This document shows positions 15,922-24,822 of a stretch of 51,826 nucleotides of DNA, in pieces. The notes under the pieces are model-generated. The model was given only the letters and a program-made list of their open reading frames with translations, made no database searches and had not been told where the DNA came from. Every line of letters begins with the position of its first letter. Within the stretch, counting starts at the first letter, position 1. Both the position numbers and the translations under genes were made by a program. The DNA comes from Candidatus Saccharimonadota bacterium (GTDB lineage: Bacteria > Patescibacteriota > Saccharimonadia > Saccharimonadales > UBA4665), in the NCBI GenBank assembly GCA_020427965.1, contig JAGQNT010000051.1:1-51826 (forward strand), read 5' to 3'.

Positions 15922-16347
15922 TCACTCTTTGATTTTGTTGAGATCTCCATTGAGAACTTCTGGCTGTAGAATGGCAATCTCAAGTGCCCACCGCTGTTCA
16001 TGATAGTCTGGCAATGGGTTAAGTAGATAAATCTTCTTGCGGAGATAGTACGCTAACCCGAGCTCCATTTGCACAGAGGTCCCACAGTATCCGGCAACGC
16101 CGTTCTTGGCATAGTTCAACGCCAGCACGACATCACTTTCGGCTATTTGGTCAAAGAAGTCTCTAACGATATCATTTTCAATACAATGTTTATAATCCTC
16201 GTCCAGATCATCAGGCATGTGAGGGTTGGCAATTATAAAGTCGAGATCTTTAGTTGCAAGAACTGTCAGACCCCTTTGCTCTAACTGCAGTTTAACGTCT
16301 TTCATTCTGGCAGCATTGGACATGCTACCTAACAACATAATTTTCAT
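15922..16347 (-). CDS. Nucleoside 2-deoxyribosyltransferase-like protein
   Basis: 141 residues with a flavodoxin/Rossmann-like start (MKIMLLGSMSNAARMKDV) and the family-type region ESDVVLALNYAK, GTSVQMELGLAYYLRKKIYLLNP. In deoxyribosyltransferases this region carries the nucleophilic Glu within a (G)xxxExG motif, which matches MELG here. It could also belong to related nucleotide hydrolases. TATAAT ends exactly 6 nt before the ATG without a Shine-Dalgarno, making it a model leaderless gene. Confidence 0.65.
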   Translation of the reverse strand: MKIMLLGSMSNAARMKDVKLQLEQRGLTVLATKDLDFIIANPHMPDDLDEDYKHCIENDIVRDFFDQIAESDVVLALNYAKNGVAGYCGTSVQMELGLAYYLRKKIYLLNPLPDYHEQRWALEIAILQPEVLNGDLNKIKE

Positions 16348-16389
16348 ACACTAATTATAGTAGATAGTAGCCCGGGAGAGAATCGATCA

Positions 16390-16412
16390 GTGTCAAATCT
16401 ACGATTTGACAC
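16390..16412. other. 10-bp perfect hairpin
   Basis: A stem of 10 bp (16390-16399 with 16403-16412) and a 3-base loop lies upstream of the leaderless gene ending at 16347. No T-run follows. It may be regulatory or part of the remnant next to tRNA-Arg. Confidence 0.4.
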
Positions 16413-16462
16413 GTGTAGCGAAGTCATACACTTACGAATCATTTCGCGTTACCTCTAGCTTC

Positions 16463-16504
16463 TGGTATCCCCACTACGATTCGAACGTAGATCTACTCCT
16501 TAGG
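16463..16504 (-). pseudogene. Displaced 3' half of a tRNA-Arg (CCU)
   Basis: This segment reads, on the minus strand, from anticodon CCT through the anticodon-stem 3' arm, a self-consistent T-arm (CTACG/CGTAG), and an acceptor 3' strand with A-CCA. No matching 5' half exists nearby. It shares CCTAAGGAG with the intact tRNA-Arg at 16600-16674 (16633-16641), while the T-arm and acceptor differ. A perfect 11-bp hairpin (16507-16517 with 16521-16531) adjoins it. This is what remains when an element inserts into a tRNA anticodon region and supplies a new 3' half. Confidence 0.65.
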
Positions 16505-16599
16505 GCCAATATATGCCGGTGGCATATATTGTAGCCACGAACGAAGTGTCGAAAGTGAAACTAGCATTGCACTGTAGGCGCCAGCCAAAGTGAAAATAA

Positions 16600-16674
16600 T
16601 GGTGCCCCCAGAAGGATTCGAACCTCCAGCTTCTCCTTAGGACGGAGTTGTTTTATCCATTGAACTATAGGGGC
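16600..16674 (-). tRNA. tRNA-Arg (CCT)
   Basis: The acceptor stem GCCCCTA/TGGGGGC has one G-U pair, discriminator A and an encoded CCA. The anticodon loop GTCCTAA gives CCT (reads AGG). T-arm and D-arm are standard, with a short anticodon stem (4 clean pairs). tRNA-Arg(CCU) genes are frequent integration sites, and a displaced 3' half lies about 95 bases downstream. Confidence 0.9.
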
Positions 16675-16718
16675 TCAACACCGTAAATTATACCACTCCA
16701 GATCTGTTGCCAATCAAA

Positions 16719-16751
16719 AACCCAATACTATACTTTGTATAGTATTGGGTT
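16719..16751 (-). terminator. ndk terminator
   Basis: A perfect 15-bp stem with a 3-base loop (16719-16733 with 16737-16751) is followed on the minus strand by TTTTTG. It lies 7 bases after the ndk stop. Confidence 0.92.
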
Positions 16752-16758
16752 GAGCACC

Positions 16759-17334
16759 CTATTTCTTTGGTTGGTGATGTGTGTCGTAGTCGTAGATCTC
16801 GTCAGCATCAAACCAGAGCTGGATCTCAAACTCGGCTTCTTCCTTGCTGCCTGACGCGTGAACCAAATTACGAATAGGACGGTTTTCGCTATTAGCCATA
16901 CTGGACGAATCAAACGAGTAGTCTCCCGTTATGGTACCGGGCTCTGCTTTGACGGGTAGCGTGTGGCCGCGTACTTTTCTGACAATTTCAACTGCGTGGG
17001 GCCCTTCTAGAACTAATGCAAAGACAGGACCGGTGATCATAAAATCAACCAGCCACTTCTGTACCGTGAGGCCAATTTCGTGTGCATCGTCACTGCCGAA
17101 TGCCTTTTGCGGATCAATGCCCAGCTCCTTGTAGTTGTCGAGGGTTTTCTGACCCATACCATCAATGAACTCAGTCCGATCAACCGGATAGTGCTTGTCG
17201 AGGAGTTCTTTGGTTGGAATAAAAAATTTACCAGCGATAATCTTTAGACCAATTTTCTCAAAACGGCTAATGATCTCACCCATCAAGCCACGCTGCACAG
17301 CATCTGGCTTCAGAATAATTAAGGTTCGTTCCAT
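16759..17334 (-). CDS. ndk: Nucleoside diphosphate kinase, long form
   Basis: A 191-residue protein, about 50 longer than the usual NDK. It starts MERTLIILKPDAVQRGLMGE (canonical) and keeps the catalytic His in NLVHASGS near residue 155. The extra length lies in an insertion around the middle (IDPQKAFGSDDAHEIGLTVQKWL) and before the His (DYSFDSSSMANSENRPIR). It balances NTP pools by phosphotransfer. AAAGGAAAG precedes the ATG, so this gene uses a Shine-Dalgarno. It is divergent from xerC/D and followed by a strong terminator. Confidence 0.93.
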   Translation of the reverse strand: MERTLIILKPDAVQRGLMGEIISRFEKIGLKIIAGKFFIPTKELLDKHYPVDRTEFIDGMGQKTLDNYKELGIDPQKAFGSDDAHEIGLTVQKWLVDFMITGPVFALVLEGPHAVEIVRKVRGHTLPVKAEPGTITGDYSFDSSSMANSENRPIRNLVHASGSKEEAEFEIQLWFDADEIYDYDTHHQPKK

Positions 17335-17434
17335 ACTTTCCTTTTGTTACGTTACCATCATTTTAACAGAGATGGCACAATTCCCAAATGATCTCACGAA
17401 ACTTCAGCGCGTCGCACAATGCTACACTAAATCT

Positions 17435-18355
17435 ATGTTGTTTGAAAAAGCCAAAACCGATTACCTAGAGTACATGGAAATTGAGCAAAATCGCTCCCAA
17501 AAAACGATAGCGAATTACGATCATTACCTTTCCCGTTTGGTTGACTATGCGGGCGATATCAAGGTAGCAGACATCAACGATGAATTGGTGCGTAAATGGC
17601 GACTGTGGCTAAATCGACTTGGTACCAACACGTCAGACGAACTTGGCAAAACAACCCTAAATTACCACCTGATTGCCTTGCGTAGCTTCCTGAAGTTTTG
17701 TGCCAAACGAAACATTACAGCCATGGCAGCGGACAAAATTGAGCTGGCCCGCGTTAAGCGTAGTCAAGTGACTTTTTTGAGCGAAGATGAACTGGAGCGA
17801 ATCTTCAAGCAACCAGACACTACCTCTGTTACAGGAGCTCGTGATCGGGCAATTCTTGAACTACTTTTTAGTTCAGGACTACGTGTCAGTGAGTTAGTTG
17901 GGCTCGATCAAGACCACATAAATTTGAAGCGACGAGAGTTCATGGTCCGCGGTAAAGGCCAAAAAGATCGACCAATTTTTATCAGCCAGGAAGCCGCAAC
18001 CTGGATACGGCACTACCTGGATATGCGAGATGACACAACGAAGCCATTATTCATTCGCTATTCTGGTTCCAAGAAAGTCGATCTGTCGGGTAATTACCAT
18101 CGACTGACCGTCAGAAGCGTCCAGCGATTGGTCGCAAACTATGCCCTGCTGGCTGGCATTACCAAACATGTCAGCCCCCATACGCTCAGGCATAGTTTTG
18201 CCACTGATCTACTCATGAACGGCGCCGATCTACGGTCCGTCCAAGCTATGTTGGGTCATAGTAATATTAGTACGACACAAATTTATACGCACGTGACCGA
18301 CCCGCACTTACGCAAGGTGCATGAACAATTTCATCACAATAACCCCGGGAAATAG
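17435..18355 (+). CDS. Tyrosine recombinase, XerC/XerD type
   Basis: 306 residues, close to XerC/XerD length. An N-terminal SAM-like core-binding domain (residues ~1-90) precedes the catalytic domain. That domain has the Arg in SSGLRVSELVGL, the Lys in RGKGQKDRPI, HTLRHSFATDLL (HxxR), LGHSNISTTQIYTHV (His and nucleophile Tyr). It is expected to resolve chromosome dimers with FtsK, also encoded here. I place the start at 17435, where TACACT ends 6 nt upstream (leaderless). An earlier in-frame ATG at 17372 lacks support. One copy of ACCTCTGTT lies inside the gene (17822-17830). Confidence 0.9.
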   Translation: MLFEKAKTDYLEYMEIEQNRSQKTIANYDHYLSRLVDYAGDIKVADINDELVRKWRLWLNRLGTNTSDELGKTTLNYHLIALRSFLKFCAKRNITAMAADKIELARVKRSQVTFLSEDELERIFKQPDTTSVTGARDRAILELLFSSGLRVSELVGLDQDHINLKRREFMVRGKGQKDRPIFISQEAATWIRHYLDMRDDTTKPLFIRYSGSKKVDLSGNYHRLTVRSVQRLVANYALLAGITKHVSPHTLRHSFATDLLMNGADLRSVQAMLGHSNISTTQIYTHVTDPHLRKVHEQFHHNNPGK

Positions 18356-18387
18356 AGTCACCCTACAACATATTAGTTTTTGGGAAT

Positions 18388-19482
18388 TTATGGCGTACAC
18401 AGCGGGTTACCGCCATCGCCAACCATACTTGTATCAACCGTGATGGTATTGCCTTCGGTAATAGAAAAGCGCTTACAGACAGAGTCGCCGCTCATCAGCG
18501 CTGCTGAAGCTACGCTGCTATTGTCACCTTTTAGGTCGACATTCACTAATATGCGGCGCAAGACGTCTTGTGCCTTGCCTGTCGAGTCAACAATCACTTG
18601 CGAACCAATAAAGTTACCGGCTGCGTTGTTGGCAGATACGCGCAGATCAAATCCGGTTCGATAGGTCGCAGTAGCCCGCATGTAATAGTTGCCGGCTGGT
18701 ACATTGACGGTGCCAGTACAGTGGTACGGCGGCGTTGCAAGCGCATTATTGTTATTACACGAAGCGGCCATAATTTGGCCATTGCGGGCATCGTCAGGCA
18801 TAACCGCCGGATATGATGGGTTGCTGCTACCGTTTTGGGTTGGCACAAAGAACAGGGTGTAGGTATTGTTCTGCAAGGCAGTTCTGTTGAGTGAGCCGCT
18901 CGCAACTGGCACTAGATCAATCCTCACAACACCGTAGTTACACTGCCAGTTGTCGCGTGCCACAAAGTAATTAGTCGTTCCTACACTGAGCGTATTAGGA
19001 CAGCTGGCGAAATTACCAGCAGCAACCGAATCCCATTCTAGAATAATCTGGTTTAACGAACTGGGATGTTCGGGTGTAAGCGCAAACACGCTTGGGCCAG
19101 AACTGAGACTACTGGTCAGGACTGATGGCTTGGGGTTAATCAGCAGACAGGTGTAGGCAACATTTTTGGCAGCGTTAATCACATTGCCGGTAAGCGTTGG
19201 GTAGTTAGGGTCGGTCAAACACTGGGTCTTTGGTAAGGCACCGCCGCTCCCGGAAACTTGGCTACGAATAGCCTCGATTGCATCATTAACCCCGCTCTCC
19301 GCCGCATAGAATGCTTGTGTGCTCAACTGTGTGTCTAGGCTAACCCGCTGCTCACGACGTGAGATCTGAGCCAGGCCGAGCACCACCAAAGAGACAATAA
19401 TCAGCAGCAACATTGCCGTAAATATCGAGACAATTCCCCTCTGTTGCTTGGTGATAGGTATAGTGCTCATGGTTTTCTTCAT
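18388..19482 (-). CDS. PilX-like minor pilus protein
   Basis: 364 residues. A basic start is followed by a hydrophobic helix (RGIVSIFTAMLLLIIVSLVV) and the PilX-type segment TQAFYAAESGVNDAIEAI, where AESG is typical of PilX N-termini. A long Ser/Thr/Asn-rich extracellular part follows. It lacks a clear prepilin cleavage Glu at +5. It is probably a minor pilin or pilus-assembly factor. The ATG lies 4 bases after the upstream stop, so it forms a three-gene minor-pilin unit (20940 to 18388). It converges with xerC/D 32 bases away. Confidence 0.72.
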   Translation of the reverse strand: MKKTMSTIPITKQQRGIVSIFTAMLLLIIVSLVVLGLAQISRREQRVSLDTQLSTQAFYAAESGVNDAIEAIRSQVSGSGGALPKTQCLTDPNYPTLTGNVINAAKNVAYTCLLINPKPSVLTSSLSSGPSVFALTPEHPSSLNQIILEWDSVAAGNFASCPNTLSVGTTNYFVARDNWQCNYGVVRIDLVPVASGSLNRTALQNNTYTLFFVPTQNGSSNPSYPAVMPDDARNGQIMAASCNNNNALATPPYHCTGTVNVPAGNYYMRATATYRTGFDLRVSANNAAGNFIGSQVIVDSTGKAQDVLRRILVNVDLKGDNSSVASAALMSGDSVCKRFSITEGNTITVDTSMVGDGGNPLCTP

Positions 19483-19486
19483 AGTA

Positions 19487-20161
19487 TCACAACCTCGATT
19501 GAACTGTTGTTTCCGCGTCAGACACTGCACAGAACTGAGAGCCTACTGTGCTGCGACAACGCACATTGCTACCATTGGCGGCCCACCAAGCAGGAGTCTC
19601 GGTACCCGTCAGTGTAGATCCATTGGCAGTTAGTAGGTCGTAATCGCCATACACCACTCGGACGTGCAGTAAAAAGGTCGGCACCGCACCACTAGCATGA
19701 TTAATTTTGGTGACCGACAAAGCCGCTAATCTCATATGATCACCGAGCAGTTCTTGTTGCGAGGCACTGAGCGGACTAGTCAGGCTAATGTCACTCGCGC
19801 ACGTTGCGTTACTATCACGAACGAGCGCGTGGGTGTTGGAGGCATTATTCACCTGTACACCCAAGCGATACTGATACTGTATCGAACCATTAAAACAGAG
19901 TACGCCACGAACTGTATCATTAATAACGGAGTCCGACCCTCCAAGCTGAATATTGCGGGCGATGTCATTGATAATCAATCGCCCAGCCGTTTGAGCTGTC
20001 GTAGATGTAACGCCACTAAAATATGACTTGGTGAATGCCAAGATTCCAGCGGCCGCAACCAACAGAATTGCCGCGAATACAGAGGTAGCAATCATCAGTT
20101 CTAGCACTGTGAAGCCTTTTGATTGATTGTAAACTTTTGCTGATTTGCTTGTCATCTTCAT
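19487..20161 (-). CDS. PilW/PulJ-like prepilin
   Basis: 224 residues. The prepilin signal is KG^FTVLELMIATSVFAAI, with cleavage after Gly16 and Glu at +5, followed by the usual hydrophobic helix. The extracellular domain contains AGRLIINDIARNIQLGG, a pattern common in PilW/PulJ minor pilins. I choose the ATG at 20161, which is 2 bases after the upstream stop (TGA-gt-ATG). It is processed by the PilD in this locus. Confidence 0.78.
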   Translation of the reverse strand: MKMTSKSAKVYNQSKGFTVLELMIATSVFAAILLVAAAGILAFTKSYFSGVTSTTAQTAGRLIINDIARNIQLGGSDSVINDTVRGVLCFNGSIQYQYRLGVQVNNASNTHALVRDSNATCASDISLTSPLSASQQELLGDHMRLAALSVTKINHASGAVPTFLLHVRVVYGDYDLLTANGSTLTGTETPAWWAANGSNVRCRSTVGSQFCAVSDAETTVQSRL

Positions 20162-20163
20162 AC

Positions 20164-20940
20164 TCAAGTACATGCCGTGGTTATTTTGAGTGTCGCCGAA
20201 GTTACGCCGCGTTGCCCGCCAACGGTGACGATGCCATATTTGTCAGTACCACCACTCTTGAAACAGATCTGTACTCCCTGTCCATCAGATACGAGCTGCT
20301 GACCATTCATGTCGCCGTTCGCCGTAAAAGCACTACTACTGTCAGTGATGGCGTACACGTCTACGTGTTGAGCGCCAGTTGCAAAGTCGCCGTTACTGTC
20401 GGCGGCACCTAGAGAGTACATGAACCCAACGGAACTAATATTGCCACCATTATATTTCATACTGACGAACGTTAGGCCGTTCTTGAGCGATAATTGTTCG
20501 CGGACTGGCGTAACGTAGGTTGGATCCAGATTGTCGAGGCCGGTATAGACTGTTGCTCGATAGCCTGCCACTGTGTTGATGTAGTATGGCTGCGGATCAC
20601 CACTGGTCGTAAATTGCATAACTTTACCCAGGAACACACAAGGCTTGTTAGAACCCTGTGAAGGGCCACCACCACCGGCGTTGATGGTTATAGAATTAGC
20701 AGCGCTTGAGGTACAACTGAAATTGTTTGTTGATGGAAAGTAGCCATTGGATACTTCTGTGATAGTTTGCTGAATACGTAGACGAATATCCTGAGCTGCA
20801 GTAGTGAAGGCACTTTTCTGTTGACGGCCACTAAAGGTCACGGCCACAGATACAAACAGAAAACCGGTCACAGCCAGTACTATCATTATCTCGACAAATG
20901 TAAAACCAGACGCTACCCCTGTTGGCTGACCACGCTTCAT
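20164..20940 (-). CDS. FimT/GspH-like prepilin
   Basis: 258 residues. The prepilin motif is SG^FTFVEIMIVLAVTGFL (cleavage after Gly12, Glu at +5), followed by an extracellular domain with GspH/FimT-like FSGRQQKSAFTTAAQDIRLRIQQ. It heads a unit with the PilW-like and PilX-like genes. An extended -10 (TGG-TATAAT, 20947-20955) ends 6 nt before the ATG, so this promoter is predicted to make a leaderless mRNA separate from the main pil operon. Confidence 0.78.
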   Translation of the reverse strand: MKRGQPTGVASGFTFVEIMIVLAVTGFLFVSVAVTFSGRQQKSAFTTAAQDIRLRIQQTITEVSNGYFPSTNNFSCTSSAANSITINAGGGGPSQGSNKPCVFLGKVMQFTTSGDPQPYYINTVAGYRATVYTGLDNLDPTYVTPVREQLSLKNGLTFVSMKYNGGNISSVGFMYSLGAADSNGDFATGAQHVDVYAITDSSSAFTANGDMNGQQLVSDGQGVQICFKSGGTDKYGIVTVGGQRGVTSATLKITTACT

Positions 20941-20981
20941 AGCCAGATTATACCATAAGCGGCTTGGATACTACCCTATTA

Positions 20982-21839
20982 TCAGATAAGCGCGCCAAGA
21001 TACCAGTCGATCAACTGCTGCCCGAATAACACCACCAGAATAGTCCCCGCAATCAGAAATGGGCCAAAAGGCACAATACTCTTTCCGGTTGCCTCGCCCT
21101 TTAGTAGATTTGGCAACATGAAGCCCAGTCCGGTCAGCGAGGAAATAAAAATAACGAGCAAAGCCTCGATTGGCCCACCGACAACCAGGCCAAGCAATAT
21201 GGCTAACTTGACGTCGCCACCCCCGATCCACCGGCCATTAGAGACGGTAAATAGAGCGTAGAATAACCCGGCCAAGATGACTACTGCCCAGATTGAGCCC
21301 CCTACCACTTGCAGCGGCGAGGACGCTTCCAGTGCTCGTAATGCCACATAAACTACCCCAATGCCTGTGAGTGGAAATACAATTCGGTCCGGCAACAAAA
21401 ACCAACGAAAATCGTACAGTGTCAGGGCTACAAAACCAATAATAATCCCCAACCACGCAGCAAACACGAACCAAGCAAGATCAGTGTTCAATGCATACGG
21501 CCACCAGACATACGATGCCACAAACAACGCCGGTACTAACAATTCCGCCACCGGCGTGTCTGGTATACGCTGCCCGCAGTAGCGACACTTACCCCTCAGG
21601 CTTAGCCAGCTCAGAACAGGGATAAGATCCTTGGGGGCCAACTCGTGCTTGCAATGGAGACACATTGAGCGACCTTGGGCAATTGATAGTTTTTCTAGTG
21701 CCACCTTGTCGGCTTTGGTGAGCTTTTTGCCGTGCTCGATCTGGTCTGTAATCTTGGCCTGTTCGTAGACGCGCCACACTAAGGCATTTACAAAACTGCC
21801 CAGTGCCAAACCGGTGATAATCAGTAGTACATACAGCAT
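20982..21839 (-). CDS. pilD: Prepilin peptidase
   Basis: 285 residues. The N-terminal cytoplasmic domain has two CxxC pairs (Cys60/63 and Cys85/88) for zinc. Membrane helices carry the two catalytic Asp regions, LTLYDFRWFLLPD and GRWIGGGDVKLA, of the A24 aspartic peptidase family. It cleaves and N-methylates prepilins at G^F. An insertion of about 25 Lys-rich residues (KITDQIEHGKKLTKADK) sits before the first CxxC. It follows pilA after a terminator-like stem, so it may be expressed by read-through. Confidence 0.92.
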   Translation of the reverse strand: MLYVLLIITGLALGSFVNALVWRVYEQAKITDQIEHGKKLTKADKVALEKLSIAQGRSMCLHCKHELAPKDLIPVLSWLSLRGKCRYCGQRIPDTPVAELLVPALFVASYVWWPYALNTDLAWFVFAAWLGIIIGFVALTLYDFRWFLLPDRIVFPLTGIGVVYVALRALEASSPLQVVGGSIWAVVILAGLFYALFTVSNGRWIGGGDVKLAILLGLVVGGPIEALLVIFISSLTGLGFMLPNLLKGEATGKSIVPFGPFLIAGTILVVLFGQQLIDWYLGALI

Positions 21840-21861
21840 TACCGCTTATGGTAACACAAAA

Positions 21862-21883
21862 GCGCGGGTCCGAAGACCCGCGC
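21862..21883 (-). terminator. Terminator/attenuator between pilA and pilD
   Basis: A 9-bp GC-rich stem (21862-21870 with 21875-21883) has a UUCG-type loop on the minus strand, followed by TTTT. It lies after the pilA stop and would keep major pilin expression higher than pilD. Confidence 0.75.
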
Positions 21884-21907
21884 TGGTTATCCGATGTTAA
21901 GCTTTGA

Positions 21908-22366
21908 CTACGTCTCGAGACACTTAACGCTTGGGTTACCGGTGCTAGCTTCTACAGGGTAGAAGACTGCAGCAGCACGGTTGTTGGCAGTGCCATCACA
22001 CTTGTATTGCAAGCGAACTACCACGGTACCCGCAGTTATTGAGGCTGGAGCACTCGCACTGGTAGATACGGTGGTGCTTCCTTGAACTTTACCAGTTGCA
22101 CTGGTCAAACCACTTGCGGAAGCGGTCACAGTACCCGTTCCGGATACTGCTGTAGGCATAGAGCCATCGTTATTACTTTGGAACTCATTGATAGCCCCGG
22201 CTACGGCAGCCGCGTCGTTCTTGGCAGATGTGTTCCTAGAGTTACGTTGCAAGGCTGGAACCGCGAGGAAGACAATCAACAGGATTAAACCTGCTATAGC
22301 CAACACAATCATCACCTCGATGATGGTGAAACCTTCACTCTTACGTTGTTTTAAGTTGTTAAGCAT
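21908..22366 (-). CDS. pilA: Major type IV pilin
   Basis: 152 residues. The prepilin motif is SEG^FTIIEVMIVLAIAGLI (cleavage after Gly12, Glu at +5) and is followed by the N-methylated hydrophobic helix. The globular domain is small and Ser/Thr/Ala-rich, with two Cys (YKCDG and VKCLE) near the C-terminus that could form the disulfide loop. It has its own promoter and a G-rich ribosome-binding site, and is followed by a terminator, consistent with a highly expressed major pilin. Confidence 0.9.
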   Translation of the reverse strand: MLNNLKQRKSEGFTIIEVMIVLAIAGLILLIVFLAVPALQRNSRNTSAKNDAAAVAGAINEFQSNNDGSMPTAVSGTGTVTASASGLTSATGKVQGSTTVSTSASAPASITAGTVVVRLQYKCDGTANNRAAAVFYPVEASTGNPSVKCLET

Positions 22367-22414
22367 TTATTCATGCCCCCCTTGTTGTTGATAAGTTTAG
22401 TGCTTATGGTTGCA

Positions 22415-22443
22415 ATCATACCGCTCTCTCTCAGTAAAAGCAA
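22415..22443 (-). promoter_or_regulatory. pilA promoter
   Basis: On the minus strand TTGCTT (22438-22443) and TATGAT (22415-22420) are separated by 17 bases. The leader is about 42 nt and contains AAGGGGGG. The recurrent 9-mer ACCCCTGTT lies upstream at 22474-22482. Confidence 0.7.
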
Positions 22444-22505
22444 GCTTTTTTTACAGTGGTAACCAGTATCACAACCCCTGTTAGCTTGTGCATGGTGGTC
22501 TAGAT

Positions 22506-23726
22506 TTACACAATATCGTTGGCTTGCCCAGCCAAATTGTAGATTGGTAGCAAGATTGCGGCCACGATTGTGAAGGCCATCAGACCCATTAGGATCATCA
22601 TAACGGGCTCGATGGTTGTCTGGATTGCCTTAATCTCATTATCGAGCTCTTTTTCGTAGTACTCGGCAGACTTGCCCAACATTTGCTCCATGGATCCGGA
22701 TTGCTCACCAATTTTTAGCATATTGGGTACCAGCTCCAGGAAATTGGGGTCACCGGTTAGTGATTCGCCCAGGGATTTACCACCCTTAACTTTCTCGGTG
22801 GCTGCCTTAATGGAGTCTTCGATATACACGTTATTGACCGCACGACCGGTGATCTCAAGCATCTGTATGAGTGGCACACCGCTGGATACCAATGTCGTAC
22901 CGGTTCGAGAGAAACGAGCCATGTACATCTTCATAAACAGTGGTCCGGTTGGCCACATACGCATCTTTGCCTTGTCGATAAAGCGTTTGCCGCCAAGTGT
23001 ACGCGCCCATCTGGAGCCGAAGAAGATGGCTAGGCCGAGGAGTATGACAATCACCCACCAGAAATGAACCATAAAGTCCGACATGGCTAACAAGATGCGC
23101 GTAACCAGTGGCAGGCTGGCACCGCCAATGTCCTCGTACAACGTCTTCACCTGTGGCAACACCTTCACGAGCATAAATGTAACCACGCCCGCCATTACCG
23201 CCAAGACGATCAAAGGATAGACCATGGCACCACGGACTTTACTGATGATATCGGCGTCTTTTTCCTGTTGGTCCGCAAGTCGCTCCAGCGCCTTATCAAG
23301 CGTACCAGAGGCCTCACCGGCGGATATAAGACTCAGATACACCTGGCTAAACACATCCGGATGACGGCTCATTGATGCCGACAGACTCGCGCCTGCCTCA
23401 ACATCAACGATAATGTCATTAATCACAACTTTTAGTGGTTGACTGGTCGTTTGCGAACTCACGCTCCGTAGGCTCTGCACTAACGGCAATCCGGCATTGA
23501 TTAACGTCGAGAGCTGTCGGCTAAAAAGTACCTTGTCTTTGGTGCGAGCTTTCTTGAAGCGACCTAACAAGCCCTTGCCACTTTGCTTGGCAAGTGTGAT
23601 TTCAATAGGCACCAAACCTTCGTTTTGAATCAGCTTAACGGCCGACTGTTCACTGTCAGCCTGCACTTCGGCTTTGACGTGCTTGCCCGAAGCCGAGTCT
23701 CTGGCGGTGTACTGATACGTTAGCAT
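22506..23726 (-). CDS. pilC: Type IV pilus inner-membrane platform protein
   Basis: 406 residues. Two tandem GspF/PilC domains are present (VLFSRQLSTLINAGLPLVQSL in the first and FSRTGTTLVSSGVPLIQMLEI in the second), with three membrane helices. It couples the PilB and PilT ATPases to pilin assembly. The start lies 4 bases after the pilT stop, so it is the last gene of the pilM-N-O-x-B-T-C operon. Confidence 0.94.
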   Translation of the reverse strand: MLTYQYTARDSASGKHVKAEVQADSEQSAVKLIQNEGLVPIEITLAKQSGKGLLGRFKKARTKDKVLFSRQLSTLINAGLPLVQSLRSVSSQTTSQPLKVVINDIIVDVEAGASLSASMSRHPDVFSQVYLSLISAGEASGTLDKALERLADQQEKDADIISKVRGAMVYPLIVLAVMAGVVTFMLVKVLPQVKTLYEDIGGASLPLVTRILLAMSDFMVHFWWVIVILLGLAIFFGSRWARTLGGKRFIDKAKMRMWPTGPLFMKMYMARFSRTGTTLVSSGVPLIQMLEITGRAVNNVYIEDSIKAATEKVKGGKSLGESLTGDPNFLELVPNMLKIGEQSGSMEQMLGKSAEYYEKELDNEIKAIQTTIEPVMMILMGLMAFTIVAAILLPIYNLAGQANDIV

Positions 23727-23730
23727 CGAT

Positions 23731-24798
23731 CTAGTTCCTCATGAGGCGATCAAGTTCATCGATGTCAACAGCCACATTGCGGGCCTCGTCATAACTAATG
23801 GTACCGGCGTGGATCAGGTTGACTAATTGTTTGTCCATGCTCTGCATACCGTATTCTGCGCCAGTCTGAATCACTGCGTCCAACTGGTGAGTCTTCCCTT
23901 CACGGATGATGTTCCTGACAGCGGGAGTACCAATAAGGATTTCAGCAGCTGCGATACGCCCACCACCGATGGCAGGCACCAAGCGTTGTGAGCAGATAGC
24001 CATCAAAATGTTTGATAACTGCGCACGAATTTGTGGCTGTTGGTGTGGCGGGAATACGTCGATCATACGGTCAATGGACTGTGCGGCACTGTTGGTGTGA
24101 AGCGTTGCAAACACCAAGTGACCCGTCTCAGCGATGGTAATTGCGCTGGCGATGGTCTCCAGGTCACGCATCTCACCGATGAGCACCACGTCGGGGTCTT
24201 CACGAAGCGCGCTACGTAGTGCAGCTGAGAAACTGTAGGTGTCATAGTGAACTTCTCGTTGGACGATAACTGATTTCTTAGAATTGTGCGTGTACTCGAT
24301 AGGGTCTTCGATGGTGATGATGTGAGTGGCACGCTCCATATTAATCTTGTGTATCAGTGCAGCCAGACTGGTTGACTTACCCGAGCCAGTTGGACCAGTC
24401 ACGAGTACCAACCCACGTGGGTAGTCGGCAAATTTTGTAACGACGGGTGGTAAACCGAGTTGTTCGACACTCAAAATCTCGTTTGGAATGAGACGCAAGG
24501 CAGCGGCTAAGTTACCTCGCTCGTGGAAAGCGTTGACACGAAAACGACCCATATCACCAAAGGCAAAACTGAAGTCAAACTCTTTGTCTTTCAGTAGAAT
24601 CTGCTTTTGATCTTCGTCTAGTACGGCAAAGATGAGTGTTTCAACAGCTTCATCACTCAGTGGCTCAGCCCCACTGACCGGCATCAAAGCGCCGTCTATT
24701 CGCAGCATGGGCGGCAAGCCAACTTGTATGTGAAGGTCAGACGCCTTCTTTTTGACTACTTCCTCTAGGAGGACTTCTATTCTCGGTTGACCTTGCAT
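23731..24798 (-). CDS. pilT: Pilus retraction ATPase
   Basis: 355 residues. The N-terminal PAS-like domain (KKKASDLHIQVGLPPMLRIDG) is typical of PilT. Walker A is GPTGSGKST, and the Asp box and Walker B are in DPDVVLIGEMRDLET. The His box is TGHLVFATLHTNSA. It drives pilus retraction, hence twitching and DNA uptake in competent bacteria. Length and motifs are complete. It lies between pilB and pilC in one operon. Confidence 0.95.
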   Translation of the reverse strand: MQGQPRIEVLLEEVVKKKASDLHIQVGLPPMLRIDGALMPVSGAEPLSDEAVETLIFAVLDEDQKQILLKDKEFDFSFAFGDMGRFRVNAFHERGNLAAALRLIPNEILSVEQLGLPPVVTKFADYPRGLVLVTGPTGSGKSTSLAALIHKINMERATHIITIEDPIEYTHNSKKSVIVQREVHYDTYSFSAALRSALREDPDVVLIGEMRDLETIASAITIAETGHLVFATLHTNSAAQSIDRMIDVFPPHQQPQIRAQLSNILMAICSQRLVPAIGGGRIAAAEILIGTPAVRNIIREGKTHQLDAVIQTGAEYGMQSMDKQLVNLIHAGTISYDEARNVAVDIDELDRLMRN

Positions 24799-24822
24799 GT
24801 GCTATCTTCCACCCTTCTCTTG

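Noticed and set aside
17435-18355. Tyrosine recombinase as the integrase of the tRNA-Arg remnant
   Set aside because: Size, domain layout and lack of an AP2/arm-binding domain fit housekeeping XerC/D. The proximity may be coincidental.
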